A DNA stretch of 64,000 nucleotides from Exiguobacterium aurantiacum DSM 6208 (lineage in GTDB: Bacteria; Bacillota; Bacilli; Exiguobacteriales; Exiguobacteriaceae): the NCBI RefSeq assembly GCF_000702585.1, contig NZ_JNIQ01000001.1:2547001-2611000 (forward strand), read 5' to 3'. The position numbers were made by a program, and so were the translations under genes. The notes beneath the pieces are model-generated. The model did not search any database. It had not been told where the DNA came from and saw only the letters and a list, made by a program, of their open reading frames with translations. Positions within the stretch are counted from its first letter, which is position 1; each line of letters opens with the position of its first letter. Of the stretch, positions 41,830 through 49,579 are shown one piece after another.

Positions 41830-42122
41830 GGAAGTTTGATTTGGCGATTTTCTTTCTCCGTCGCCTGTTTGTACAAGACGATGACTTTCCCGATGACTTG
41901 AACGACTTCGGCTTTCGTGCCTTCAGCGAGCTCTCCGGCCACGTCTTTCGGCGTGTCGGCACAGTTTTGGAGCACTTGCACTTTCAACAGTTCACGCTTC
42001 TCGAGCGCGTCACTAATGTCTTTGCACATCGCTTCGCTGACACCATTTTTACCGACTTGATAGATCGGCGAGAGGTGATGGGCCTCTGAACGTAAAAAAC
42101 GTTTTTGTTTACCTGATAACAT
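41826..42122 (-). CDS. yhbY: YhbY-family RNA-binding protein (CRS1-YhbY domain)
   Basis: A 98-residue KH-like protein: LSGKQKRFLRSEAHHLSPIYQVGKNGVSEAM with the GKNGV loop (a GxxG variant), and VIGKVIVLYKQATEKENRQIKLP at the end. YhbY binds pre-50S particles and assists ribosome assembly. It corresponds to yqeI of Bacillus. Confidence 0.95.
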   Translation of the reverse strand: MLSGKQKRFLRSEAHHLSPIYQVGKNGVSEAMCKDISDALEKRELLKVQVLQNCADTPKDVAGELAEGTKAEVVQVIGKVIVLYKQATEKENRQIKLP

Positions 42123-42127
42123 TATTT

Positions 42128-42913
42128 CTATTCCTCCAATAAGCTCTCAATTAACTTCATTCCAACAAGTTGATCCGGTTTCACACCTGTAAAACGTTCA
42201 AACGCCAAGGCGCCTTGTCCGACGAACATGGCGATCCCGTTGACGGTTTTTCCACCGCGTTCGGTGGCTTCGCTTAAAAATGGTGTGACGAGTGGACGAT
42301 ATATGATATCACAAACGACGGTGTTTTGTCGTAATCGATTTAACGATAACGGGGATGACACCCCGTCCATCCCGACCGATGTCGTCTGGATGATGACGTC
42401 ATACCGTGAGACATCGACGTCTGACAGCGTGCTCGACTCGATGCCGAACTCGTCCGCGAGACGCTCCGCCCGGCTCATCGTTCGGTTCGTGACCGTGACA
42501 TTTCGCGTCGGTAACGCATGGATGATCCCACGCGCCGCTCCACCCGCCCCGATGACGAGCACACGGCCCGTCCAGTCGGTGTATGGGTCGAGTGCGGTCA
42601 CGAGACCGATGCCGTCCGTGTTTGCCCCGATTAAACGACCGTCTCGTTTGTAGACGGTGTTGACGGCGCCAGCCGACTTGGCTGCCTCTTCTAAATCGTC
42701 TAGCAACGGGATGACCGCTTCTTTGTACGGGATCGTCACGTTGAATCCGTCAAAGTCCCCGTCTCGCATCGCTTGAAACAACGGTGCGAGCTCGGCTGCT
42801 GTGACATCGATCGCCTCATAGCGCCCGAAAAGCCCAGACGCCCTCAGCCACTGCTCGTGCAGGACGGGAGAGAGCGAATGAGCAATCGGGTGACCGATGA
42901 CGGCCAGTCTCAT
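42128..42913 (-). CDS. aroE: Shikimate dehydrogenase
   Basis: A 261-residue NADP-dependent enzyme of aromatic amino acid synthesis. Shikimate-binding residues are in HPIAHSLSPVLHEQWL, the catalytic Lys in VTIPYKEAVIP, Asp in NTDGIG, and the NADP loop is VIGAGGAARG with TNRTMSRAERLA following. It overlaps yqeH by four bases. Confidence 0.95.
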   Translation of the reverse strand: MRLAVIGHPIAHSLSPVLHEQWLRASGLFGRYEAIDVTAAELAPLFQAMRDGDFDGFNVTIPYKEAVIPLLDDLEEAAKSAGAVNTVYKRDGRLIGANTDGIGLVTALDPYTDWTGRVLVIGAGGAARGIIHALPTRNVTVTNRTMSRAERLADEFGIESSTLSDVDVSRYDVIIQTTSVGMDGVSSPLSLNRLRQNTVVCDIIYRPLVTPFLSEATERGGKTVNGIAMFVGQGALAFERFTGVKPDQLVGMKLIESLLEE

Positions 42914-44040
42914 ACGAGCGCCTCACGCAACGTGACGGCAACTCCTTTTGGGGCCCAAGCAGCGATACGGCCGCCTTTGCCGTGAATGGCGACCCAACCG
43001 AGTCCGCTGAAGACGATATCCGTCTTGACGCCGTCACGGAGACTGAACTCGTGACGAACGAGCGGCGGCAATTTTTCGAGCGTCTTCTCGTTCGGCGGGT
43101 TGAGCATTTTGCCGATATGGTTCTCGTACAACTCGTCCGCTTTGTCGAGCTTCGTACGGTGCGTCTTCAACTCGTTCGACATGTAGACGACGAACGACCG
43201 TTTGTTGCCTTCCATGTAGTCGAGACGGGCGAGTCCACCGAAGAAGAGCGTCTGCTGCGGGTTCAATTGGAACACGTGCGGTTTGATCTCTTTTTTAGGG
43301 GTGATCGTCTTCAAATCTTTCGCATCGACGTAATGGGCCATTTGGTGGCGGTTGATGATCCCTGGCGTGTCGTAAAGGTTCGCATCGTCATCGAGCGGGA
43401 CGTCAATCAAATCGAGCGTCGTTCCCGGGAAATGGCTGACCGTGATGATTGCCTCGTCCTCTTCGCCGAAACGCTTGATGATCTGGTTGATGAGCGTCGA
43501 CTTCCCGACGTTCGTGCAACCGACGACGTAGACGTCTTTGCCTTTACGGTAATATTCGATCTTCTCAGCGAGTTCGTCGATGCCGTGCCCTTTTTTGGCA
43601 CTGATCAAATGGACGTCGACCGGGTTTAAGCCGAGTTCTTTCGCCTCGCTCTTCATCCAGTTCGCCATCCGGTTCGGGTTGACCGATTTCGGCAACAAGT
43701 CGACTTTGTTTCCGACCAAGAGGACCGGGTTGGACCCGACCGAACGTTGGAGTCCCGGGAGCCAGCTCCCATTAAAGTCGAAGATATCGACGATTTTAAT
43801 GACGAGCGCCTCGCGCGCGCCAATCCCGTTCAAGATGCGCAAGAAGTCGTCATCTGTCAGTTCGACGTCTTGAATTTGGTTGTAGTGTTTCAATTTGAAG
43901 CATCGTTGGCAAATGACGATCTCGCGATCGAGTGCCGATTTCGGGGCATACCCGACACCAGCCGGGTCTTCCGTTTGAATGAGAACGCCGCAACCGGCGC
44001 AATAACGTTTTGTTTCTTCCATAGCGTTGTCTGCTGTCAT
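42910..44040 (-). CDS. yqeH: Circularly permuted ribosome-biogenesis GTPase YqeH
   Basis: A 376-residue GTPase. An N-terminal zinc finger (CAGCG ... CQRC) is followed by a permuted G domain with motif order G4 (VGNKVDLL), G5 (ISAKKGHG), G1 (GCTNVGKSTL), G3 (YDTPG). The C-terminal region binds RNA. YqeH is needed for 30S subunit assembly. The 116-bp gap to yqeG holds no gene; it contains a small GTAGCG/CGCTAC hairpin. Confidence 0.95.
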   Translation of the reverse strand: MTADNAMEETKRYCAGCGVLIQTEDPAGVGYAPKSALDREIVICQRCFKLKHYNQIQDVELTDDDFLRILNGIGAREALVIKIVDIFDFNGSWLPGLQRSVGSNPVLLVGNKVDLLPKSVNPNRMANWMKSEAKELGLNPVDVHLISAKKGHGIDELAEKIEYYRKGKDVYVVGCTNVGKSTLINQIIKRFGEEDEAIITVSHFPGTTLDLIDVPLDDDANLYDTPGIINRHQMAHYVDAKDLKTITPKKEIKPHVFQLNPQQTLFFGGLARLDYMEGNKRSFVVYMSNELKTHRTKLDKADELYENHIGKMLNPPNEKTLEKLPPLVRHEFSLRDGVKTDIVFSGLGWVAIHGKGGRIAAWAPKGVAVTLREALV

Positions 44041-44156
44041 TTAAGTTTCCTCTTCTTCATTCGCTGTAGCGCCTCGCCGCTACTCCTGAAGCGTTAATTC
44101 CGACGCCTTACGCGCCGTACAAGGACAGCCTCCTTCTTCCTGTGCGTTCGAGGTCC

Positions 44157-44783
44157 TTATTCATCTTTTTTATGTGAATCTTCGGAACGCGAGTGCATCG
44201 CTTCCCCGATTTTCTCAGCGACAGCCACTTTGGCCCGCTTCGCATCGACGGCAATCTCCTCGACTTTCTTCGTGATCAATACGTACTTCCCGCGGCGCTT
44301 CATGTGCGCGAACACGACTTTCTCGAGCATACGGTTGAACTTCGTGACGAGACCGTCCGTCTTGACGACAGGTTCGACGTGGATGACGTGGATGCCGGCC
44401 ATGTTGGCGCCGAGCACGTCCGTGAACAGTTGGTCCCCTAAGAAGATCGCTTCCTTCGTCGAGTAGCCGTATTTGGCGAGCGCCTGCTTGAAACCTGACG
44501 GCAATGGCTTTTTCGCGCGCGACACGTAGTGAAGACCGAGCGGTTCCGTGAACGTTCGGACGCGGTTCTCGTTGTTATTCGACACGACGATGACATCGAG
44601 TCCGTGTGATTTCACTTTTTCCAACCATAGCAAAAGAAGCTCCGGTGCGTGCGGGACGTCCCAGGCCACGAGTGTATTATCAAGGTCCGTCAAGATGACG
44701 CGGACACCACGGTCTTTCAATTCTTCAAGGTCGATGTCAAAGACTGACGCGACGAACTGTTTCGGATAAAGTCGATTAAACAC
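44157..44783 (-). CDS. yqeG: YqeG HAD-family phosphatase
   Basis: A 208-residue HAD IIIA phosphatase: the nucleophile is in VILTDLDNTLVAWD, VVSNNNENRV gives motif II, SGFKQAL motif III and FLGDQLFTDVLGANMAG motif IV. The usual length is near 170; this copy has a charged C-terminal tail (AVDAKRAKVAVAEKIGEAMHSRSEDSHKKDE) of about 30 residues. It is the first gene of the conserved block. In Bacillus its substrate is not known; a phosphatidylglycerophosphate-phosphatase role has been suggested for relatives. Confidence 0.92.
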   Translation of the reverse strand: MFNRLYPKQFVASVFDIDLEELKDRGVRVILTDLDNTLVAWDVPHAPELLLLWLEKVKSHGLDVIVVSNNNENRVRTFTEPLGLHYVSRAKKPLPSGFKQALAKYGYSTKEAIFLGDQLFTDVLGANMAGIHVIHVEPVVKTDGLVTKFNRMLEKVVFAHMKRRGKYVLITKKVEEIAVDAKRAKVAVAEKIGEAMHSRSEDSHKKDE

Positions 44784-44864
44784 GTTTGAATTCCTCCAAT
44801 TATCTAAAGCGATTCAACTACTCATACAAGTATTGATATCCCTTCTATGGTAAACGAAAACCGA

Positions 44865-44888
44865 CCAAACGACTAGTGTATCGTTTGG
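44865..44888 (-). terminator. Terminator-like hairpin after psd
   Basis: CCAAACGA / TCGTTTGG around an eight-base loop, with GTTTTC shortly after on the minus strand. Confidence 0.5.
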
Positions 44889-44910
44889 CCGGAAAGAAAA
44901 AGTTTGTGAA

Positions 44911-45693
44911 TTAGCCGTTTTGGATCGTTCCGATCGCTTCACCGAGTCGGACCGGACCGATTTTTGACGAGTCAATCGCGACCCGCCCTTTCTCAAAGCA
45001 AAGGACGACCGTCGAGCCGAACGAGAAGTAGCCGACTTCCTCGCCTTTCGCCACTTCAGACGCGTCATGCGTCCACTCGATCGTGTTGACGTTCAAGGCG
45101 CCGACCATGACGTGCTCGTACACGCCGGCCGCACTGTCAAAGCGTGTGACCCGGCGATAGTTGCGCGAGAGCGGACGGACCGTCTCCGTCAAACCGATCT
45201 CATTGACCGGGGCCGATCGATCACCGAGCTCATAATGGCTGAGCACGCGCCCGGCGAGCGGGACGTGGACGCGGTGATAGTCGCGCGGGCTCAAGTAAAG
45301 CACACACACCGTGCCGCCTGCGTAACGACGCGCCTCTTGCTGAGAGCCGAGCAACTCGGCGAGCGTGTAGGACTGCCCTTTCACCTCGAAGCGGCTATCG
45401 TCTGAGATGTCCGTGACGATCGACAATTTCCCGTCGCACGGGGAAACGATGGCGTCGGCGCGTTCATCGATAGGACGAACGCCGTCTTTCAAGTGACGCG
45501 TGAAGAAGGCGTGCAAACTCGGATACGTCGCGATCGGATCTTTCGCTTCCTCGAGATCGATCGCATACAGTTTAGCAAACGAAGGGATGAGCGGACGGCT
45601 GATCGGTGACTCAGCGAACGACCGGAGCCGTTTGGCGATGAACGGCGAGGCGTTCAGTTCAAACAACGTCTGGTAGAAACGACTTTTGATCAC
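44911..45693 (-). CDS. psd: Phosphatidylserine decarboxylase
   Basis: A 260-residue proenzyme of phosphatidylethanolamine synthesis. The self-cleavage site is FGSTVVLCFEKG near residue 226, a variant of LGST in which the Gly-Ser cleavage pair and Thr are kept. Upstream ligands are in IVSPCDGKLS and LSPRDYHRVHVPLAG with the catalytic Asp-His. The start overlaps the thioredoxin-like gene by four bases. Confidence 0.93.
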   Translation of the reverse strand: MIKSRFYQTLFELNASPFIAKRLRSFAESPISRPLIPSFAKLYAIDLEEAKDPIATYPSLHAFFTRHLKDGVRPIDERADAIVSPCDGKLSIVTDISDDSRFEVKGQSYTLAELLGSQQEARRYAGGTVCVLYLSPRDYHRVHVPLAGRVLSHYELGDRSAPVNEIGLTETVRPLSRNYRRVTRFDSAAGVYEHVMVGALNVNTIEWTHDASEVAKGEEVGYFSFGSTVVLCFEKGRVAIDSSKIGPVRLGEAIGTIQNG

Positions 45694-46109
45694 TGTTCGC
45701 CCTCCTCGTTTTTAAAGAACGTCTCATATTGTTGCTCAGAGACGGCTCCTTCGATGCGCCCTGTCTCTTGACCGTCCTCGAATCGGATGACGGTCGGGGT
45801 GCCGTTAATGCCGTATGTCGTCCAGACGTTATGGTCGGCCAAGTTGATCGAGACGGCATCGTACTCTTCAACGAGCGGCTCGACGTATGGTTTCACTTGT
45901 TCACAGTACTCACAGCCAGTCTGCCAGAAGTAAACGACGACCTCTTCTTCTTCCGAAATCTTCGTCTCCAGCTCTTCTGCCGTGACGGCGTTGACGCCTT
46001 CCTCTTCGTTCGCGTTGTTCAAAAAGAACAACAGCCCGATACCGATGACGATGATGGCACCGATGATTGCGAACGTGATAAAGTTCGCGCGTTTTGCATC
46101 ATTTTTCAT
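45690..46109 (-). CDS. Membrane-anchored thioredoxin-like protein
   Basis: A 139-residue protein with an N-terminal anchor (10-30), an acidic linker, and a thioredoxin domain outside the membrane: VVYFWQTGCEYCEQVKPYVEP with the CEYC site and GINGTPTVIRFEDGQ with the cis-proline. It is coupled to psd by a four-base overlap. The redox partner is unknown. SD is GAAGGAGGAACCAAC. Confidence 0.88.
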   Translation of the reverse strand: MKNDAKRANFITFAIIGAIIVIGIGLLFFLNNANEEEGVNAVTAEELETKISEEEEVVVYFWQTGCEYCEQVKPYVEPLVEEYDAVSINLADHNVWTTYGINGTPTVIRFEDGQETGRIEGAVSEQQYETFFKNEEGEQ

Positions 46110-46131
46110 AGTTGGTTCCTCCTTCAGATAT

Positions 46132-46161
46132 AAAAAGAACTGACTCAGATGTGAGTCAGTT
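46132..46161 (-). terminator. Terminator of the DUF2929 gene
   Basis: AACTGACTCA / TGAGTCAGTT around GATG; on the minus strand CTTTTTA follows. Confidence 0.8.
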
Positions 46162-46175
46162 TGATTGTGAACGCC

Positions 46176-46370
46176 TTACTTCTCTTGAGCGACGTCGCTG
46201 ATCCCCATATCGCGGTTAAGCGTATCCAAGAGTACGATAAAGATTGTGATGACCACGCCAAACGCTGTCGCGAGCATCGCATTGAATGGCACGCCATCGA
46301 CAGCAGAAATGATAAAGATTGCTGTGTTCGAAAGCAAGATCGCCCAGAACAATGTGACTAAATAACGCAT
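46176..46370 (-). CDS. DUF2929 small membrane protein (YjzD-like)
   Basis: A 64-residue protein with two hydrophobic segments (MRYLVTLFWAILLSNTAIFIIS and LATAFGVVITIFIVLL), matching the DUF2929 pattern found next to fab genes or alone in Bacillales. The function is unknown. ATG 46370 follows GGAGGGGACTTTCG; the in-frame ATG seven codons upstream lies before that SD. Confidence 0.78.
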   Translation of the reverse strand: MRYLVTLFWAILLSNTAIFIISAVDGVPFNAMLATAFGVVITIFIVLLDTLNRDMGISDVAQEK

Positions 46371-46533
46371 CGAAAGTCCCCTCCATCTCACAGATGATTC
46401 ATGAAAAATCCATACGACCTTAGTATAGCATTGTTACCATAGAATGTGCGACCTCGATTGTATATTCTTTCCGTTGAAACCGGAAGTATGATACCGTCAG
46501 AGAAACAGCACATCGAAGAAAAGAGGATGACTT

Positions 46534-47346
46534 ATGTCACGTTATTTAATCGCAGTTGATTTAGACGGTACGTTGTTACGAGACGACAAGACGATCAGCG
46601 ACCGGAACATCCGCGCGCTACAGGCGGCTCGGGAGGCGGGTCATGAAGTCATGATTGCGACGGGACGTCCCCAACGCCACTCGATCATGTACTACGAACA
46701 GCTCGGCTTGACGACGCCTTTGATCAACTTCAACGGAGCGCTCGTCCACCATCCAAAAGACACGTCTTACGCGGTGACTCACCGTCCGATCCCGCTCAAG
46801 ACGGCACACGATATCATCGAAGAAGTGTCAGAGACGAGAGCACATAACATCGTCGTCGAAGTGACCGACCACGTCTATTTCCATAAAGATCCGCAAGAGT
46901 TTTACAGCCCTTACGCCGAACGGGCGCTCAGCGTCACATCAGGCGACTTGCTCAAACATTTACAGGAAGAGCCGACATCGCTTCTCATCCATGCGACGAA
47001 AGAGCACGTCGACCACGTCCGTTCGCGCTTGAACAAAGTTCACGCCGAGGCCGTGTTGAACCGTCAATGGCGGATGCCCGAGCACATGATCGAGGTCATG
47101 AGCCAAAACACGTCGAAAGCACTCGGCCTTCGTGCAGTGTCGAAACACTTGAACATCAACCGGAAGAACATCATCGCCTTCGGTGACGAGGAGAACGACC
47201 TCGAGATGCTCGACTACGTCGGGACCGGTGTCGCGATGGGCAACGCCATCAGCCAGTTGAAAGCTGTCGCGAACGAAGTGACCGCCTCGAACATGGACGA
47301 CGGGATCGCCATCTACCTCGAAGAAAAACTCGGCATCAAAGCATAA
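46534..47346 (+). CDS. Cof-type HAD phosphatase
   Basis: A 270-residue HAD IIB phosphatase: motif I AVDLDGTLLRDD, motif II MIATGRP, motif III lysine near NTSKALGLRAV, motif IV AFGDEENDLEMLDYVGTGVAMGNA. Such enzymes act on sugar phosphates or FMN. It is a single gene with a terminator. SD AGAGGATGACTT. Confidence 0.92.
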   Translation: MSRYLIAVDLDGTLLRDDKTISDRNIRALQAAREAGHEVMIATGRPQRHSIMYYEQLGLTTPLINFNGALVHHPKDTSYAVTHRPIPLKTAHDIIEEVSETRAHNIVVEVTDHVYFHKDPQEFYSPYAERALSVTSGDLLKHLQEEPTSLLIHATKEHVDHVRSRLNKVHAEAVLNRQWRMPEHMIEVMSQNTSKALGLRAVSKHLNINRKNIIAFGDEENDLEMLDYVGTGVAMGNAISQLKAVANEVTASNMDDGIAIYLEEKLGIKA

Positions 47347-47351
47347 TCTCC

Positions 47352-47382
47352 ACACCGACTGTGCATGCAGTCGGTGTTTTTT
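47352..47382 (+). terminator. Terminator of the HAD phosphatase gene
   Basis: ACACCGACTG / CAGTCGGTGT around TGCATG with six T. Confidence 0.9.
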
Positions 47383-47421
47383 AGCTTATTGACCACCACA
47401 ATGTTTCACGCTCTTCCTTCT

Positions 47422-47521
47422 GGCGCCTCCGCTTTCCTAGGGGCGAGTAGGGAGCCGCATCGCGACGTTGTCGCTGCTGGGTCTCCCCTGGCTCGCTGAT
47501 CCCTCAGGAGTCTCCGGCGCC
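47422..47521 (+). repeat. Solo copy of the IS1182-type leader hairpin
   Basis: This 100-bp GC-rich segment is clearly related to 54669-54766 in the IS1182 element: both hold CTTTCCT, GGAGCCGCATCGCGACG or a close form, GTCGCTGCTGGGTCTC and CAGGAGTC or CGGGAGTC in the same order. Here the outer stem is GGCGCC/GGCGCC, instead of GGCACGCCG/CGGCGTGCC in the IS, so pairing is kept while bases differ. No IS end or transposase surrounds it, though TTTTTCAGTGGC at 47568 recalls the right IS tip. Confidence 0.8.
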
Positions 47522-47838
47522 GTCGGATGAGCGACGCGATAGCTCGCGCCAAGGGTGTCCTCTCGTCTTTTTCAGTGGCATCAGCGGCCGATAGTTTAAG
47601 CCGTCCGACGCTCCAACTTAATGGTAGCCGCATTAAAGATGGAGAAGGTAATCCGTTTGTTGGCCCTGAACAGCCGGATCCATGACATTTATTCAATCTT
47701 GTATTGGGTAGTACGCCTCGAAATCACCTTACACAAAAAAGGCGCATCAATTATCTTTTTACGAATTGGCTCGTTAACGGCCCGCAAAATACCGACTGTT
47801 ATTCATTTCAGTGATTTCCTGTTTATCCTTCACCGTAG
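47522..47838. other. Gene-poor, degenerate stretch
   Basis: No gene with ribosome binding site is seen. A short plus-strand frame at about 47615-47685 reads NGSRIKDGEGNPFVGPEQPDP, which looks like a fragment of a lost protein gene, but I do not recognise it. The stretch is more AT-rich towards 47838. Confidence 0.4.
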
Positions 47839-48513
47839 TCAAATAAAGCGCCACAAATAGTCGTCAAAAATCTTAGTCATGACTTTCGGAGTGTTCGCGA
47901 TGTACACCTTGATTTGTTCCGCATTCGAGTCGACTGGATTCGCGTCGCGTTCATCCGTCGGGAAATCTGAGATGCCTTTGATGATGATGCATTCGACGTC
48001 ATTTATCTTGCAGATATATGCGATGGCCCCTGCTTCCGTATCTGCGATGGTGATGCCGTGTTCCTTCAGTTCCAAATAGTCGTTCCACATCACAACCGCG
48101 CGATCGGCCGTCGCGATGGTACCGGTCAAAAAATCGTCTCCGTAATTCGCTATCCCTAGCTCGACGATGAACGATGGCTTGATGAGCGGCTCCACTTCCT
48201 TGACCGTGCAATCGTATTGAACGGCGCGATGAGGCACAAAGATATCCAAGTCAGTGTATGTATCGTCGATTCCGGCACACGTCCCAGCCACGATTATCTT
48301 TGCTAAATTGAACCGAGACATCATATATTGATTGGCACCGACCCCATTCGCTTTCCGCACACCGGTGCTGTAGAAAATAAGTTCGACGTCATCAAGCGTC
48401 CTCTTGAAATACTCGCCATACGGGTAACTGAAACGCTCCTCGTCTTTTACATCATAATAGTCCAATGTCGCGTCATATTCCCACTTCGTCGCAATACTGA
48501 CTCCGATCATCAC
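47839..48513 (-). CDS. MTA/SAH nucleosidase-family protein
   Basis: A 224-residue purine-nucleoside phosphorylase-superfamily protein. The fold core is visible: IIVAGTCAGIDDTYTDLDIFVPHRAVQYD, TGTIATADRAVV, the purine/ribose residues in IADTEAGAIAYICKINDVECIIIKGISDFP. It diverges from housekeeping MtnN (length 224, E in DTEAGA instead of DMEGAA), so it may act on another nucleoside. The AT-rich sequence differs from the neighbours and suggests transfer. The start is GTG 48513 or ATG 48510, both after GAGGGG. Confidence 0.8.
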   Translation of the reverse strand: MMIGVSIATKWEYDATLDYYDVKDEERFSYPYGEYFKRTLDDVELIFYSTGVRKANGVGANQYMMSRFNLAKIIVAGTCAGIDDTYTDLDIFVPHRAVQYDCTVKEVEPLIKPSFIVELGIANYGDDFLTGTIATADRAVVMWNDYLELKEHGITIADTEAGAIAYICKINDVECIIIKGISDFPTDERDANPVDSNAEQIKVYIANTPKVMTKIFDDYLWRFI

Positions 48514-48553
48514 GCAACCGCCCCTCTATCATTCTTATTGCTAACTATACAAT

Positions 48554-48581
48554 AACCCCCGCCGAATACTCAGCGGGGGTT
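48554..48581 (-). terminator. Terminator of the yitT-like gene
   Basis: AACCCCCGC / GCGGGGGTT around a ten-base loop; the T run on the minus strand is short. Confidence 0.7.
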
Positions 48582-48585
48582 CATT

Positions 48586-49434
48586 TTAACGTCGGAACGC
48601 GCCTTCGACATCTTCGGTTGGGACCATGTTGATGAAGACGGTCGGGTCGGCATCCTTACAGATGCGCGTGATTTCACGCACTTCGTGGCGTTGGGCGACC
48701 ATCATGAGCGTCGCCTTCTCGACTTTCGAGTATGTGCCGATCGCCGGCATGAGCGTGATGCCGCGGAAGACGTGCTGGTGCAATTCTTTCGTCACTTCAT
48801 CCGGGTGGCTCGTGACGATGAAGAGCGTCTGCCGCTGCGTGTTCGTATAAATCTCATCGATGACTTTCGATGTCACATACAAGAAGACAATCGTGTACAG
48901 CGCCGTCTGCCATCCGAATAAAGCACCGGCCCAGAGCGCGATCATCATGTTCATAAGGAACAAGTAGACGCCGACCGAGTTGTTCGTGAACTTCGCCAAG
49001 ATGAGGGCGACGATATCGAATCCACCCGTCGAGGCACCGAAGCGAATCGTGATCCCCGAACCGATCGCAAGCAAGACCCCGCCGAACACGGCGTTCAAGA
49101 GCGGGTCGTCCGAGAGGAGCTGCGATTGTGGAAGCACGCGAATGAACACGGTGACAGCCGCGACGCTGATGAGCGTATGAATCATCATGTTCTTGCCGAG
49201 CATGAAGTAACTGACAATCAACAACGGCACGTTTAAGACGAAGAACCAAATCCCTTCCCCAAGCTCAAACGGTGTCCCCGCAAACAGTTGCGTAAAGATT
49301 TGGGCGAGCCCTGTAAATCCGGTCGAGTATACCCCCGCCGGGATTAAAAATAATGTCATGGATAATGCAACGAACACTCCCCCAATAATCGAAACGATTC
49401 CGATGCGAGCATGTTCTTTAACGGCTTCCGTCAA
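48586..49434 (-). CDS. YitT-family membrane protein (DUF161/DUF2179)
   Basis: A 282-residue protein: five or six membrane segments in the first 190 residues (GGVFVALSMTLFLIPAGVYSTGFTGLAQI; GSGITIRFGASTGGFDIVALIL), then a soluble DUF2179 domain (QRQTLFIVTSHPDEVTKELHQHVFRGITLM). The function of the family is not settled. The start is TTG 49434 after GGGGAGACAAAAC. Confidence 0.9.
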   Translation of the reverse strand: MTEAVKEHARIGIVSIIGGVFVALSMTLFLIPAGVYSTGFTGLAQIFTQLFAGTPFELGEGIWFFVLNVPLLIVSYFMLGKNMMIHTLISVAAVTVFIRVLPQSQLLSDDPLLNAVFGGVLLAIGSGITIRFGASTGGFDIVALILAKFTNNSVGVYLFLMNMMIALWAGALFGWQTALYTIVFLYVTSKVIDEIYTNTQRQTLFIVTSHPDEVTKELHQHVFRGITLMPAIGTYSKVEKATLMMVAQRHEVREITRICKDADPTVFINMVPTEDVEGAFRR

Positions 49435-49533
49435 GTTTTGTCTCCCCTTTCAAAAATAGCTAAGAATCAAGATAACATAGATTCCAGGCGCTGCCTATCA
49501 TTAAAATAAGCCAATCTGTAGACGGTGCCGAAT

Positions 49534-49563
49534 AAAAAACAAGCCGGCCGAAGCCGACTTGTT
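49534..49563 (-). terminator. Terminator of the GH65 gene
   Basis: On the minus strand AACAAG-T-CGGC / GCCGG-CTTGTT, then TTTTTATT. Confidence 0.8.
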
Positions 49564-49579
49564 GCGAGCACACATTTGA

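Noticed and set aside
44041-44156. Structured RNA or small gene between yqeG and yqeH
   Set aside because: Only a six-base GTAGCG/CGCTAC hairpin is present and no open frame with SD; it is probably a plain operon gap.
47621-47860. A 79-codon plus-strand frame in the degenerate region
   Set aside because: No SD, unlikely composition, and its end overlaps the nucleosidase gene.
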